Assembly (NCBI GenBank): GCA_964030475.1
Contig: CAXIPT010000008.1
Span: 2,480,141-2,544,140, forward strand
Direction of reading: 5' to 3'
Origin: Tethya wilhelma
Taxonomy: Eukaryota > Porifera > Demospongiae > Tethyida > Tethyidae
DNA length: 64,000 nt
Shown: in pieces, positions 22,011 through 33,479 of the stretch
Numbering within the stretch: position 1 is the first letter of the stretch
Layout of the letters: each line of letters begins with the position of its first letter
Made by a program: the position numbers and the translations under genes
The notes under the pieces: generated by a model
The model's database searches: none
Told to the model about the DNA's origin: nothing
What the model saw: the letters and a program-made list of their open reading frames with translations, nothing else

Positions 22011-25000
22011 ACACAAATTTATTTTACCCTGTTCACAAAACGTCCTGGTTTGGCACTCAATTAGGAGCCTCCAGCTTTTTTTTTTTTTTGGTGTGCAGCT
22101 GGCTAAAGGGTTGAACTTTGTGCAGTGCAAGTTTTGAGCCCCAAAGTCTTCTACAAAGACATTTGTACCTGCTGTCTGGGTTTGTGTAATTTCCAATGTA
22201 ATTGGCTTTGGTATTTTGAATAGAATGATCAGTATACAACTATGATTGTTTTGGTAAACTTCTCGTGAGAATATGATCAGTTCTGCTACAAATTCCATAT
22301 CTAGCATTCTGAGTATCTTAATTCAGGCTGGTAATTGCAAGAAACCCTCCGTCATTCTTTACGATGACTTGATAGTAACTGGTGGCTTGTTTGCTGGAAC
22401 CGCATGACTACAATCATGTATGAATATTAGTTACCAAAGTGTCGATGGATATATGATTCCAACGGAGGATTGATTCCAGTGGCTTTATAGAGTGTAAACA
22501 AAAAGGTCTAAGTTCAAGTGCTGACAAATCAGACTCTGGACAGTCTTTCTATTACAAAAGACACCAGTGGTAGTTCGGTTTCTACAATCCTACAAGGGGT
22601 TTTATGTGTATTCTTGACACATTATTCATACCTAGTCACCACTTAGGGTTGGTTCACTATCCAGTAATGGGGTCAAGTTGGCAGCAGCTGATCTTGAGAC
22701 ATATACCATTTTAATGCTTCTGGTAATACCCATCTATACCAACTTGGCTGAAATGGGTGTTGGAAACAGTAATGCCTTAATAGAGGAAAACAAAACATTC
22801 AGATTATTCCTGGACTGAGTACTTCATTTGCTAAACCTTGAATGTGCTGCACAGACAGCCATGTCGTAGTGGGTGCAGGCAAAATGGAGACACCCAAACT
22901 AGGACAAGTTGGTTCTGGACTTTAGTCTACCGTATAGCAGTCATATGGTGGAAATTTTCGTATATTTTGTATGCCGTTTGAATATACGAAAATTAAAACT
23001 GCAAAAATTTAACTTCCGCATATATATTATATGAGCCGTATATGAAAAAAATTTCCGCCGCATTTTTACCGAAATTTTGCACCAATGAAAATGTCCCACT
23101 CCACAGTATTACACACGTGTGTAGGCCCAGGAGCTGCTCCACACTGCTACTAGAGAAACAAGCTCTTTCAAGCAATTTTCTCCTGTTATGAGTCATGTTA
23201 CTTGCATTGGAACCATTTGGTCTCCTGTTATGAGTCATGTTACTTGCATTGGAACCATTTGGTCTTCCATAAGCTGTGCATTCACAGTTGCCAGGCACAT
23301 CTGCATATGCAGCAGCAATGTACAATTCCACTTGTCTAGCTGTTCAGTGGTGTTGTAGCCTATGCTGAGTACTTTTGCATTACCACTGCCCATATCATCA
23401 TGTCAACATTCGACTATGTTAAGCCAGGGAATCCTGCTGCAAGCATATGGAACTGCTTCCACCCGTTTACTAGTAATTTTTCTTGCTGTCTGAACAATTA
23501 AAGACTTGTAAGCTAGTATGTTAAAGACTCGTGATGGCTGCTTCAGTACTACATGAATGATAAACATGTTTAACCACTCGAACCATTGCATGATTTATGC
23601 AGTCCTTCGTTTGCTGGAAGAGCAGCAGCTGTGCTTATCATAGGACTCATCTAGTTGTTTTTTATTTCCTTGGGAAAGATATCAGCTAACTCAACATAGT
23701 TGGGAGAGCTTGGGTAGTAACTTGTTGTAGCTGTCAAGTGTCTAGTGGTGAGGTTGTGTTCAAGTGCCGTGTCATGAAACATGAGAGTAGGCACAAGGGG
23801 AGAGAGTGGTTGTGCTGAAAATATATAGTATTCACAACTGAGCTCAGCATGTTAGTGTTTAGCAGAATGCTGCAGATTAACTATGCTGGGGGGAAGGTAG
23901 GTTACCTAGTAACCTCAATCTGGGTGCTCCATTTTGGCATGCTCAGGATGCTTGGCTTTTTGGAGAGCTGCCTCAACTTTCTCATGTATTGGAGAAATAA
24001 GGGGGTCTAATCAGGGCTGACTTCACAGAGTTAGAAACAAGGGTTGCAACACAGCCATACCAGTGCATGATCAGCAGAGGAGGTGACAGTGGTGGCGGCA
24101 TTGAGATTGAACTACACATTGCTACCAGTGTCTGCCCTGGTGGCGTTAGCGACAGATGAAGGGGTTGTTGGGCTAGTCATATTGAGGATTACAGTAGTTG
24201 TGACAACTGAGAGAGAAATAATAATAATGGTGTTGTCATCCCATGTGGTACTGGCTACTAAGGGATGTTGTTTCCATCTACCTGCTGAGATTGCCAGTTA
24301 TGCTGGTATCCCTCCTTAAACAGGTGAGCCAGAAAACTCACTTACAACTCTCAAAATGGCCAATAGGAGCTTCTCTGAAAGTGTTTTGATGTCACTTTAA
24401 ATCTAGTCTGTTCAATTTGTAGGTTAAAGGATTGGGATTGCTACAACCATGCTCAGGAGTACCAGGCTTGTTTCCTCCCAAGAGGGATTTTGGTCAATCA
24501 GATTCCATGGAGGTTTGCATTGCCCACACAAAAGTAGTGTCCTTCAAATTTTTTACTTGCCTGTGGATTGAACAGAAGTCATGATCACTGAAAAAGCCTT
24601 GGTTACTAGGTACACTCTCACTGGTTTCACTTTGATCTGTGCCATTGCTTGACATTGCTCCTTTCACCGCAGAACTATCATCATTTGTAGTTAAATAAAC
24701 TTTACCAGAACTTGTAGTTATTGTTAATGTGGAATATTTCTTGCTCATTTGTATCTTGAACAGGCTTGGAATATGTTCTTCCTCAGACACTCTTGCTCAA
24801 GCATAGAGTAGAACAAAGAGAGAACGGACCTGAAAATAAGTGTACATCAGACAGTTACCATAATATCAGCTACATCCTACACAGCTATGCTGAAGTGTTT
24901 TGTGGCAACCAAACATGGAACTACTATTCAGACTTTTCAATCCACAGGTATAAAACCATACTCAAGTTAAAAAAAATAACAATACTACATACCTAATGAA

Positions 25001-25205
25001 TAAAGTGCTATCCTGTGCACATAGGTACATGTATACCACTGGATAACAATTCTTGTGTTGGAACAACAGAAGTGACTCATTACTCCACAAGGCACTCCAA
25101 AGGTCTCGTCCGGAAAAGACAAACAAGGCTTAAAAGCTCATCAGCAGCACCAGTTTATACCTCAAAAAGAGCAGACAAGCCAAAAGGTATATTCTACAAA
25201 ATCTG
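22011..25205. other. Mostly non-genic, with one short tandem repeat and a MITE end
   Basis: No supported gene over about 3 kb. A T15 run sits near 22,075. A TACCGTATAGCAGTCATATG end at 22,928 followed by GGAAATTTTCGTATA looks like the left end of the TACCGTATAG MITE family, whose right end is unclear. Minus-strand open frames at 24,790-24,494 and 22,307-21,984 carry no recognised domain. A segment near 23,930-24,010 (minus) reads like the tail of a mobile-element protein but is too weak to call. Confidence 0.4.
23179..23262. repeat. Exact 42-bp tandem duplication
   Basis: Two adjacent identical 42-bp units beginning TCTCCTGTTATGAGTCATGT and ending GGAACCATTTGG. No variation between units, so a recent slip or duplication. 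Confidence 0.95.
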
Positions 25206-25210
25206 TGAAG

Positions 25211-25420
25211 TACCGTATAGCTCCAAATTTTCGTGGTACAATATTTTGGTGAATTTCGTGATTTGACCGTATATCACGAAAATTTTCTCCACGAAAATTT
25301 AGAAAACCATATATCGGCAATATAATTTCAGAGATCGTGATTTACGAAAATTAGCTCAAAACGGCAAAGACAGACTGTTCACGAACTTTTTGAACCACGA
25401 AAATTTGGAGCTATACGGTA
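25211..25420. repeat. MITE with near-perfect inverted ends, TACCGTATAGCTCC family
   Basis: A 210-bp unit starts TACCGTATAGCTCCAAATTT and ends with the exact reverse complement (AAATTTGGAGCTATACGGTA); the match extends over 27 bases including TTCGTGG. TA at both outer edges fits a TA target duplication, as for Tc1/mariner-like MITEs. Internally it repeats CACGAAAATTT and its complement. A diverged relative is inserted in the last HERC2-like intron (41,949-42,159). Confidence 0.9.
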
Positions 25421-25429
25421 TCCAATGGA

Positions 25430-25925
25430 AGTATCGCTACTAGCCAGACTTCATATCTCGTCTCTCTCAGTACCCAGACCTCGTCTCTCTCACCCGTGCC
25501 CAGACCCTCCTCTCTTGGTGACACATGTTCCCCCGTGCCACCAGACCTCATCTCTCTCACACAGTGCCCAGATCCCCCCTTTCTTGGTGACACATGGTGC
25601 CCAAGACCCCCTTTCATGGTGTCACAGGGTGCCCAGACACCCCCCTCTCACGATATCACATGGTGCCCAGATCCCCCCACATGGTGCCCATGCAGACCTC
25701 ATCTCTCTCCCACAGTGCCCAGACCCTCCCCCTCTCTTGGTGAGACATGGTGCCCAGACCCTCCTCTCACGGTGTGCCCAGATCCCTCCTCTTACGGTGT
25801 CATACGGTGCCCAGACCCCCTCTCACGGTGTCACATGGTGCCCAGATCTCTCCTCTTATGGTGTCATACTGTGCCCAGATCCAGCTTGTCGACACACACT
25901 GCCCAAATCTCAGTTCTTAGCAGGC
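25430..25925. repeat. Degenerate GC-rich minisatellite
   Basis: Around a dozen imperfect units of roughly 30-40 bases are built from TGCCCAGA(C/T)CC, CCTCTC, ACGGTGTCACA and TGG. The composition differs sharply from the AT-rich surroundings. The long open frames here on the plus strand follow from this repeat. Confidence 0.85.
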
Positions 25926-26003
25926 TGCTGACTGTCTGCTTGATACTATAGTGAAACACACATCTCAGTCATTTGGAGACCGGAGCTGTATCATACAACT
26001 TAA

Positions 26004-26283
26004 CTCCCGGGACAGGCCTGGATTTGACCCGTGTCCCGCCCAGAAATCCAAATTTACCTGAAATGTCCCGGATTTCAGACAGAAATGCACTTTTCCCTCA
26101 AAAACTTAGCTTTTGTCAATTCTATGCTGTAGGCTAACAAAGCAATAATCTTCGCTTTCTGAAGCTTTAGCCATGCTAAGATTGTAATTGCACTTTGTAC
26201 TTTTGCAGTTAAATGGGCGTGTTGGCGCGTAGAGAGGGCGGGGCTCAAAGTTTTCGTGCATGCGGTTTAATGTCCCGGGATTT
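26004..26283. repeat. Relic element with TCCCGGGAC inverted ends
   Basis: TCCCGGGAC near 26,006 and its complement GTCCCGGGA near 26,272 frame about 275 bases with further TCCCG words inside. The flank GTTGGCACCTATG recurs as GTTGGAGCCTATG beside a similar cluster at 39,490-39,575, suggesting two relics of one family. Confidence 0.5.
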
Positions 26284-26484
26284 TTTAGCTGAAGGTTGGC
26301 ACCTATGATCATAAGATTTACTTGCGTTGTTATATGTTATGATAATCAAAGTCATGATTCACCTCTTAAGAAGAGCAACCAGGTATCACAAAATAGTTCC
26401 AGGCAACTTACATTTCAATTCCAAATAACGCACTGACTTTAGTGTGTAGAAAGGGTTGCCAATTAGAATTTTCTAGTAGCTATG

Positions 26485-26750
26485 GAGAGGCGCTTTCTGC
26501 CTTGTATCTAGCTACTCAATGAGAGGTGCTAAAAACTGATGGCAAAAGTGACTGATCCAAGTTCGTTTGTTCTACAATCAGTTTCTGAAAGGGAATAGTC
26601 TCTGAGAAAAGTTGAGCCAAGATAGAAGAAGAAGAATAGGAAGAAGATGGAGAAAATTGCTTGTGTTTGTTATGGTTTTAGGCCATGTTTTTGGGCATGA
26701 ATATTTGTATTGTGCTAATGGCCATCCGTGCCATTCCTGTGTACTGGGAA
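26485..26750 (+). repeat. Dispersed repeat shared with 11.39-11.64 kb
   Basis: Same ordered words as the 11.4-kb copy (GAGGCGCTTTCTGCCTTGTA, TTTAGGCCATGTTTTTGGGC, GAATATTTGTATTGTGCTAA). It has an extra purine-rich AGAAGAAGAA tract in the middle. Confidence 0.65.
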
Positions 26751-27070
26751 TTTTGTCTCAAGTAATTTCACCCAAACCCTTGTTAATTTCTCTTCTCAAA
26801 AAAGTGGACACTTTTGGAGCCAGGTTTTAGGGAATGTGTCCAACAACATGATTGTCACAATAAACAGCCACAGTGTGCAAATTATTGGTTTTCTTTTCTG
26901 TACTAATGTTGGCCCAATTATTGGTGTCCAAATGTCCATGAATGCATGATAACATCAAACGTACGACTGGAACTCCAACCATAGATAATAGAGACTTCGT
27001 ACTGGGATTGGAAACTTCTCACGTGCGCGTATCTGCTTGTTAAATTACCACGGCACAACCGTGTTGGAAT

Positions 27071-28710
27071 TTCAATGAAATGCATGAGATCCAAAGTGCT
27101 TTTGGAGGAGCAGCTGCCCCGTGGTTTTTCTTGCAGTTCTTGTGAAAACCGTGACAAGTACAAGCTTTTGCAACAGGTTAGTCATTAGTAGCTACCTTGT
27201 TAAATTATGCAGTAATGTAAACATTTTGAGTGGCACACTTCAAGTTTGCATTATTACAAGCAATTTTGCACAATTTCCTGGTAAAGACGGTACTCTTTGC
27301 CGTATTTTGCAGTTGCTATGGGGTAATTTTTTTGTGGGGGTGTCATTATTTCATAAAATGTACAATAGTGATGACTTTCAACCAAAAAGGTGAGGCAGTC
27401 CCTATTATTTTGCATGGGCTGCACTTTTGATGATTTTAGGCTAGGGTAACTTGGTAAATGGATGACAACTTTTGAGGCCAAAAAATGGAGTGCAATTTTT
27501 TGTGGGGTAACCATTTATTATACATACACATTGTGAGCTTGTTGCTTACAGTAATAGCTTGCTTAATAGTTGTTGTTTTGCACTGTGGCCACTTTTAGAA
27601 TTAAATGTTTGTATTAGTACAATTACCCATATCACATTGTTTGCATATAAGAATTGGATAGTAATTTTAACTACATCTTGCATGGCGGCATCTAAATTTG
27701 CAGTTATGCCAGGTCGGAAGTTCAGACTATCAGTTCACAGGAAAAATGAAGAGAGAAAAAGAAAGATTGTTCGACAGCACCAATCTCTCACTGTAAGAAA
27801 CATTATTTGTAGTTAATATAGCTATGTTGACTATGCAATTTGATGTTGTGGGGTGTGTGCATACACAAATACATACAATACAGATATCTCTAGTTGAGGA
27901 ACTTGAGGCACCTCTGTCACCATTTGTTTTTTCCATCCCAAAGGAGATATACTTTCACTGGCTCTGTTCACTCATTGACAAGTCTGAAAAGCCGTCTTAG
28001 CTCTCATCCTCTCAGGTCGAACTGGTTTTTGACTCCAGATGCATTACTGACATGGAATGCAGTCACGGAAGCAGTTTCAGCTACCATACAGGTCAAAGGA
28101 TGACAAACGTCTCACGATAATCACATAGTAAATTAACAATAATTTATGCAAGCTCTTATGTATCTGCATAATATTATAGTGGCTTAGTGAAACATTTTGG
28201 GCCTATCTTGACTCTTGGGAGAAGTCAGTTGAGAAGAGAAATGACAGGGAATATTCTAAGGAAATGAGGAACAGGATGCTCCTTAGCAGAGAGACATTGC
28301 TTGGATTGAGAATCACCGGTATATAAATTACATGCGTGACTGCATGCAGCTGTAGTCAATTACTGATAAAATAATGAATAGTAATTATTTTTACTATGAT
28401 TGCAGCTCTGTCATTTATCGAACTGGTAAGTACCTGTTCCAAGTACCTGGTGTCTAAAGTTTTCTGAGCCAAAGGATTTCCCAAGATCCTTTCGAAAATT
28501 TCTTTGGTTGTCAGAGACTATGTGGTGGAACATACGACAACCCCAACCTACAAGAATTTCAGAAAAACATGCAAACCCTGAGAGTCATCAACTCATTCGT
28601 AAAAGGGCCTGTGAAAGGGAATTGTAGAGGGTTGAAGGGAATGGATGAAATTACGCACACAGATGTACTCACACAGCCATTACCCAAACGACGAAGAAAA
28701 CAATAACTAT
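27071..28710 (+). pseudogene. P-element-like transposase remnants in exons
   Basis: Coding blocks separated by GT/AG-like boundaries: SCENRDKYKLLQQ ending at a GTTAGT donor (about 27,176); MAASKFAVMPGRKFRLS to IVRQHQSLT with a GTAAGA donor (about 27,791); ISLVEELEAPLSPFVFSI (27,885 on); TFWAYLDSWEKSVEKRND to GLRITG (about 28,190-28,317); and ENFFGCQRLCGGTYDNPNLQ through LRVINSFVKGPVKGNCRG, ending PLPKRRRKQ at about 28,705. The last block is the strong evidence: FFG-QR--GG---NP---F, then LRVIN...GNCRG is a P-element/THAP9 C-terminal signature. The catalytic middle is mostly missing, so this copy is internally deleted or decayed. A THAP-like start is possible (C-x2-C) but not proven. Confidence 0.65.
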
Positions 28711-28741
28711 ACAATGTCATGTAATCATCGTATACTAAGGC

Positions 28742-28744
<3 letters not shown>

Positions 28745-28774
<30 letters not shown>
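28745..28774. repeat. (CT)n microsatellite
   Basis: An uninterrupted CT run of about 30 bases, inside the 3.1-kb transposon between its two convergent coding regions. Confidence 0.95.
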
Positions 28775-28778
<4 letters not shown>

Positions 28779-29044
28779 GTTATTGTGAGTATATATGACA
28801 GTAATCATTATAATAGCATGTAGCATGCAGTAATAGTGGATTTGTATTGTATAATGTTTATCCATGTCCATGATAGTCGAGCTACGATTTGTTGCTAGTT
28901 GATCCATCCGATAGTAATTTTTTCCTTAATCCCTTTGACTTACTCAATGTCTTAGAGTTAGCAAGTTTATATTCTTCTACCCATGCACTAGCGAAGGAGA
29001 AGCCTCAAATAGTAACAGAGTTTTACAACTTGATCAAGCAGCTC

Positions 29045-29894
29045 CTCGCTCAGTGATTCTTCCCTACCATACTCCAATAGAATCGGATGTCAGCATTTTC
29101 TTTGAGAATCGGTTCTATTTTGTGCAGATTTGGGATCTTCTGAGAGGAGAGGTGCTTTCTTAGCCCAATTTCCATGTATAGAAACATTTGAAATGTCATT
29201 TCATTGACATGTGTTAGCCCTCCTCTGTCCAATAGATTTATCCACACAACTTTTGCTTTGTTTATTCGATCTGCTTGATGATGGTGAAGAAGCTGCAGAG
29301 GAGAGTGGAACTACAGATTGGCAGGATGGCTACTTTTCACCAGCTTCTTTCTGATAGCTCGAGGTATGTACCCTGCAGCATATCAAAGAGCCTTAACCTC
29401 CAAATCAGTCATTGCCTGCATCTCTGACTCTTGTCCACCAACACTCTCATTAACAGCAAACTCCTTCAGTAGCACTCTCTTGAACATGTTATCTCCAACA
29501 GACTGCCAGTATATTGGCACAGAAAGAATGCCGGTCGATGGTTGGCCTGGTGCTACTATGCTGCTTGCTAGGAAGGATTTCCAAGCTACGGCATATGTAG
29601 CTGAACAGCGGAGTTTGTGGTAGTTTGTCCATGTCCATTCCCTCCTAGTCTGAAAAGACTTGTATGATGTAAGACTTGGAAGAGGTCGTCAAAAATGTTC
29701 TTTGCAAAGTCTTGTGCCTTACAAATGTTATCTGGACTCTCTAGCCACTCGCACAGTTTCCTAGAAACTTCAAAGCTGTCAGATGCAACAGTAGACTGTT
29801 GTTTGAAGCTCTCACTTTCTACCATTACATCCTTGGCTGCAGATAGCAAAATATTGTACTCTCTCTCGCTCTCAACGACCAAAGCAGTTGCCAT
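29045..29894 (-). pseudogene. Second coding region of the 3.1-kb transposon, family unassigned
   Basis: The minus strand starts MATALVVESEREYNILLS about 125 bases inside the right inverted repeat and stays open for 102 codons. A frame change near 29,630 leads to AVAWKSFLASSIVAPGQP, GDNMFKRVLLKEFAVNES and, past an in-frame stop, YAAGYIPRAIRKKLVKSS. It ends WINLLDRGGLTHVNEMTF and a terminal ILKENADIRFYWSMVG. The AAGYI-R---KK and RGGL-HVNE--F motifs look like a conserved domain, and I believe similar sequences accompany sponge and cnidarian transposons, but I cannot name it. Two disruptions make this copy defective. Its place opposite the P-like gene within the same inverted repeats implies an accessory or second transposition protein. 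Confidence 0.55.
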
Positions 29895-30079
29895 CTTGCT
29901 CTACTAGAGAAGCTGTTTCTTTCTCCCGCCATCGCGCTAATTACGTGCGCACGCCGCGCCAATACGCGGGAAGTAGTTGTGCCTTGTATTTATTCCAACA
30001 CGGATGTTCCGTACATGAGATACGCGCACGTGAGCAGTTTCCAATCCCGGTACGAAGTCTCTATTATCTATGCTCCAAC

Positions 30080-30540
30080 ACCTCTATCTCTCTACTGGCT
30101 ATACAACTTTGACTTGCCATAATTATTATCTGCCGTTCAAGATCTACCTGGGACCTTTGACCCTCAGTCATAGTTTGTGCCCTGGATTACCACAAAGTTT
30201 GGATACAATGGTGTTCGTAGTCAGACATCTTAATGACTTCAACCTTTTTCTTCAAAGTAAGGTGGAATTTGAAGCCATATTGTACAAACATCTTAGAAAA
30301 GAATAAACGAATCAATATACGTCAACTATGGAAAAATTCAGGTAGCAACGATTCTTAAAATGTATGAATCCAACGCCTCAAGTAGTAGGGTGCTTACTAG
30401 TAAGTATATCCTTGCTTGTTTAAAAATTATTTTCCCTACTGGTCCTCAATTAGCAAAAGAAATTGCTAAAACAACATGATTTCAAGGGTTCTTAATGTTG
30501 GCTTAGAAATGGTAAATGTATTGTCTTTCGTTTGAGTACT
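30080..30540. other. Intergenic, nothing recognised
   Basis: Flank of the 3.1-kb transposon. An open frame at 30,070-30,306 has no identifiable domain. Confidence 0.4.
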
Positions 30541-30544
30541 AGTA

Positions 30545-31105
30545 TTGTGAATTAGACAGAAAATAATTCGTGACATCACTGCCTCTCCCCTCACAGAAGT
30601 ATGCCACAATGTTGCGACAGAACTGACACTACAACCACTAATGGGAGAGACCTTCACAGCTCGCTCAGCCAACACTGAAGACAATGCCCGCTTGGACATT
30701 CGTGCCAGAGGCTTCTGGAACAATTCACAGGATGCATTTTTTGATGTACGGGTCTTTTACCCCAACGCAGCCAGTAATCGTTCAACAGATGCCTACAGGA
30801 GACATGAGCAAGCTAAGAAAAGAGAATACGGCCACAGGGTACGTGAAATAGAATGTGGAGTTTTCACCCCTCTAGTCCTGTCAACTCATGGGGGGATGGG
30901 AAAAGAGGCAACCACCTTTTACAAGCGTCCAGCCGATATGATTGCCCAAAAGAGACAACATCGCTATGCTATGGTGATGGGATGGCTGAGATGCAGGTTG
31001 TCCTTTGCCTCACTCAGCTCTACAATAATGTGCATTCGTGGCAGCAGGTCATCCATTCACAGACCAATCAACAGCTCTGACATTCCACGTGCCTCCATCG
31101 AGGGA
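30545..31105 (+). pseudogene. C-terminal fragment of a mobile-element ORF (ARLDIRARGFW...FFDVRVFYPNA family)
   Basis: An open frame of about 180 codons reads IIRDITASPLTEVCHNVA, then ARLDIRARGFW, FFDVRVFYPNAASNRSTD, HEQAKKREYGHRVREIE, FTPLVLSTHGGMGKEATT and a Leu/Trp-rich end (MVMGWLRCRLSF). I recognise this arrangement as a widespread domain at the end of retroelement-type ORFs in cnidarians, sponges and lancelets. The D...FDVR spacing is reminiscent of restriction-like nucleases, which is inference. The upstream polymerase is absent. Frame use is continuous, so this is a fragment rather than heavily mutated. Confidence 0.6.
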
Positions 31106-31189
31106 CGTGTTCCCTCATATAGATTTCTTTTTGTCACTGTCCCTATAAACTCAGAACTGAATTTTTTTAATACAATGTCCTTATTTTAT

Positions 31190-31226
31190 ACAAGGAGTGG
31201 GGCTCGCTTTGCTCGCCCACTCCTTA
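31190..31226. repeat. Small hairpin, AAGGAGTGGG arms
   Basis: AAGGAGTGGG pairs with CCCACTCCTT around GCTCGCTTTGCTCG. It sits at the end of the mobile-element fragment and recalls the GGCGAGC-type termini seen at 11.8 and 59.9 kb. Confidence 0.55.
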
Positions 31227-31229
31227 TTT

Positions 31230-33360
31230 GTGTATGTTTATAGGATCAGTTACTATAACTCAAACAATATCGTAAGATAAAATTGATGAGCAAAGCTATT
31301 GTGTATATAGTAAATATTTTTCTATGGTCAGTTGGCTTAGAACAACCTTTGCAGTTGAAGCAACACACAACAATCACATCAATACTGGCATAAGCAATTG
31401 GAAACTCAAAGGGAAGCAATGCTGCATGTGTATATGCGCTGCTTAGTGCTACTTTGCTTTGGCCAGCTCAGCAATTTATCTCACTATGTGACGTCACAAA
31501 CGACCCTTTTCCGACTTCCGCCATTTTGTGATCAGCTGGCAAAGAAACTCGTTATCTGGCTAGCTGTGTTTCGTGTACAGCGACAGAGAAGCAGACTCCT
31601 AGAAGCGAAAGTTCTCTCCTCGCTATGCTTCTTTTGTGAAAGATTGGCTTCTCTATCACACTTCTTTGTCGGATACATACGCCACTGGTGAGCCTTGTCA
31701 GCGATCTCAAAAAAAGTTAGCCTTACTTGTAGCGCCTGTGATTCTATCCTAGGCTAGTACTATCTAAGCTAGTTCTCTAGGCACACTTTTTATAGCTTGC
31801 ATTTTTCACAGTCCAAAGAAAAATTAGCGTTTTAGCTTGAGGTTGCATCACTTCCGGTGACCCTCCGTTACACACACATGGACAAAACTTTGCTTATAAT
31901 ATGATTTTTATACTTTGTTTTTGTTTAATCGTAATACACAGAAAAGGCCTCATGATAATGACCCTCTAGATCAACAAAGTGAACCTGCGCACAAAAAACA
32001 CATTAAGTGTTGATGCCAAGAAAGCTTTAGCAAAGTAGTATGAGGCACAGTTAAAGAAGAAACATGAATCAGTGTATACACCATTTCAGTACAAATTGCC
32101 GAAATGTATGCTAATGGTGGCCATTCCTGGACACCATTAATTAACCGGTGTAGGATTTGCCCTCCTGTCTGTGAATGAAAGGTTAACATGCTTCTCAATC
32201 ACTTCTCTACAAAATGCATACAGTGTTGATCTTCAATCTGTGTCAGGCATCATCCAACTTGTTTCATCAAAGTGACCAACCACTGGAGAGTCATCTAATG
32301 ACTTTATGCCTAACATCTTCATGGCAGCTACCAGGAAATGTGAGGTTACAATCAGAGTAATAAAATTGTCTCACGCATTCACATCTTTTGTAGGGTCAGC
32401 TATTACATTACGACAGTTTATAAGGTTTCGTAATTGTGAGAGGGTACCTCGATCAGCTGTGGACTTGGTGCTATACAGCTGCTTCCATATCACCTGCATT
32501 ATCAGAGAAGAAATTAATAATACATACTACAAGAAGATTCACTGTTGTATGCCAGTCTGCACTGATAGGAATGAGACCTTGTAGTCTACCAGTGATAGTG
32601 TCTGAGTTGAGTCTCAGCTTCTGGCACGAACAGCTGTCAACAGGTCCCCGTAAAATAAAATTGGGTGAACCAATTCTTTTATACTTTCCTCATCATCAAG
32701 CTGTTCTGAATTGTTTCTGATGGGCACATACTGCTGCAAATTCTCTAAATTTCACTTTTTTGGTTTTCATTTTTTAAAATGACACCTACAGTGTCATTAA
32801 AGATACCATACATAATCACTTAAATGCAATCAGGTATAAGTATAGTTACCACTTCGGATTTTGTGGACATCTCCTATGATTTAGGATGTGAAATGTGTTT
32901 CTCTACAATATCACTGAAATATCCTTGGATTTTCACAAAGAATGCGAGCAAGAAGTATAACCAATTGATCCAGAGTCTGATCTTGTTCTTCAAGAGTGGG
33001 CAGAACTTTTCAATAACATCTGCAATAGGTGGCTAATGAGATGAACTGTCAGATGTTCCATCTAAGTTCAGTCGATCCTTAACTGCATAAGAATGAAAGT
33101 AGTGTAACGAAGTAGTCTGATGATCTAATCGCATGTGTCTGCACTTGACATTCTTGTCAATGTTATCCCCACATATTACAAATCCACACCACGGGCATGG
33201 TGATGTTTGTAAATCAGACAGTGGAGACATTTCTGGTCTCATTTGAGATGATGAAGGAGCCTCAGATGGATCATTGTCAGATTGGAAAGAGCCTTCGTTT
33301 ACTGGTGGTATGCTACTATCATTGAGTTCTTGAGTTGAAGAGTGATTAGAATGATGGTAG
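31230..33360. other. Intergenic, no gene recognised
   Basis: Several short open frames on both strands show no domain. A GC-richer patch near 31,490-31,690, containing GTGACGTCAC, could be an old promoter or element end, but nothing supports a gene. Confidence 0.4.
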
Positions 33361-33479
33361 TCATCAACTGGCAGGCAGGGATGGTAAGCATCAACTAGAG
33401 AAGAGGGATGGTGGGCATGAACTGGAGTGGTACACGTGGGTATCAACTGGAGGGGAGAAATGGTGCACATAGGCATCAA
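33033..33479 (-). CDS. Hypothetical ORF with CPWCG zinc-knuckle-like tail
   Basis: A 148-codon minus-strand frame. It begins inside the minisatellite (His/Pro/Val-rich repeats), passes through a Ser/Asp/Pro linker (SDNDPSEAPSSS) and ends with CPWCGFVICGDNIDKNVKC then RHMRLDH, a possible C-x2-C...C-x-H-like metal site. Upstream on the same strand the His-Pro repeats continue in another frame, so a longer repeat protein broken by a frameshift near 33,400 is possible. However, the part further upstream overlaps a real transposase on the other strand. I do not recognise the family. Confidence 0.3.
   Translation of the reverse strand: MMPMCTISPLQLIPTCTTPVHAHHPSSLVDAYHPCLPVDDYHHSNHSSTQELNDSSIPPVNEGSFQSDNDPSEAPSSSQMRPEMSPLSDLQTSPCPWCGFVICGDNIDKNVKCRHMRLDHQTTSLHYFHSYAVKDRLNLDGTSDSSSH

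Larger units (their letters stand above)
26973..30079. mobile_element. TIR-bounded 3.1-kb DNA transposon with 7-bp target duplication
   Basis: Inverted ends of 55 bp (26,980-27,034 and 30,018-30,072) match at 53 of 55 positions; each starts CATAGATAATAGAGACTTCG. Both are flanked by the same 7-mer CTCCAAC (26,973-26,979 and 30,073-30,079), a perfect target-site duplication. Inside are P-element-like coding remnants on the plus strand (left half) and an unassigned coding region on the minus strand (right half), converging near 28.8-29.0 kb. A CA terminus, long inverted repeats and 7-8-bp duplications suit the P superfamily; that assignment also rests on the protein remnants. Confidence 0.9.

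Noticed and set aside
25425..25951. Two overlapping plus-strand frames of 150-170 codons rich in Pro/Cys/Ser
   Set aside because: Produced by the degenerate GC-rich minisatellite; composition and multiple overlapping open frames argue against coding.
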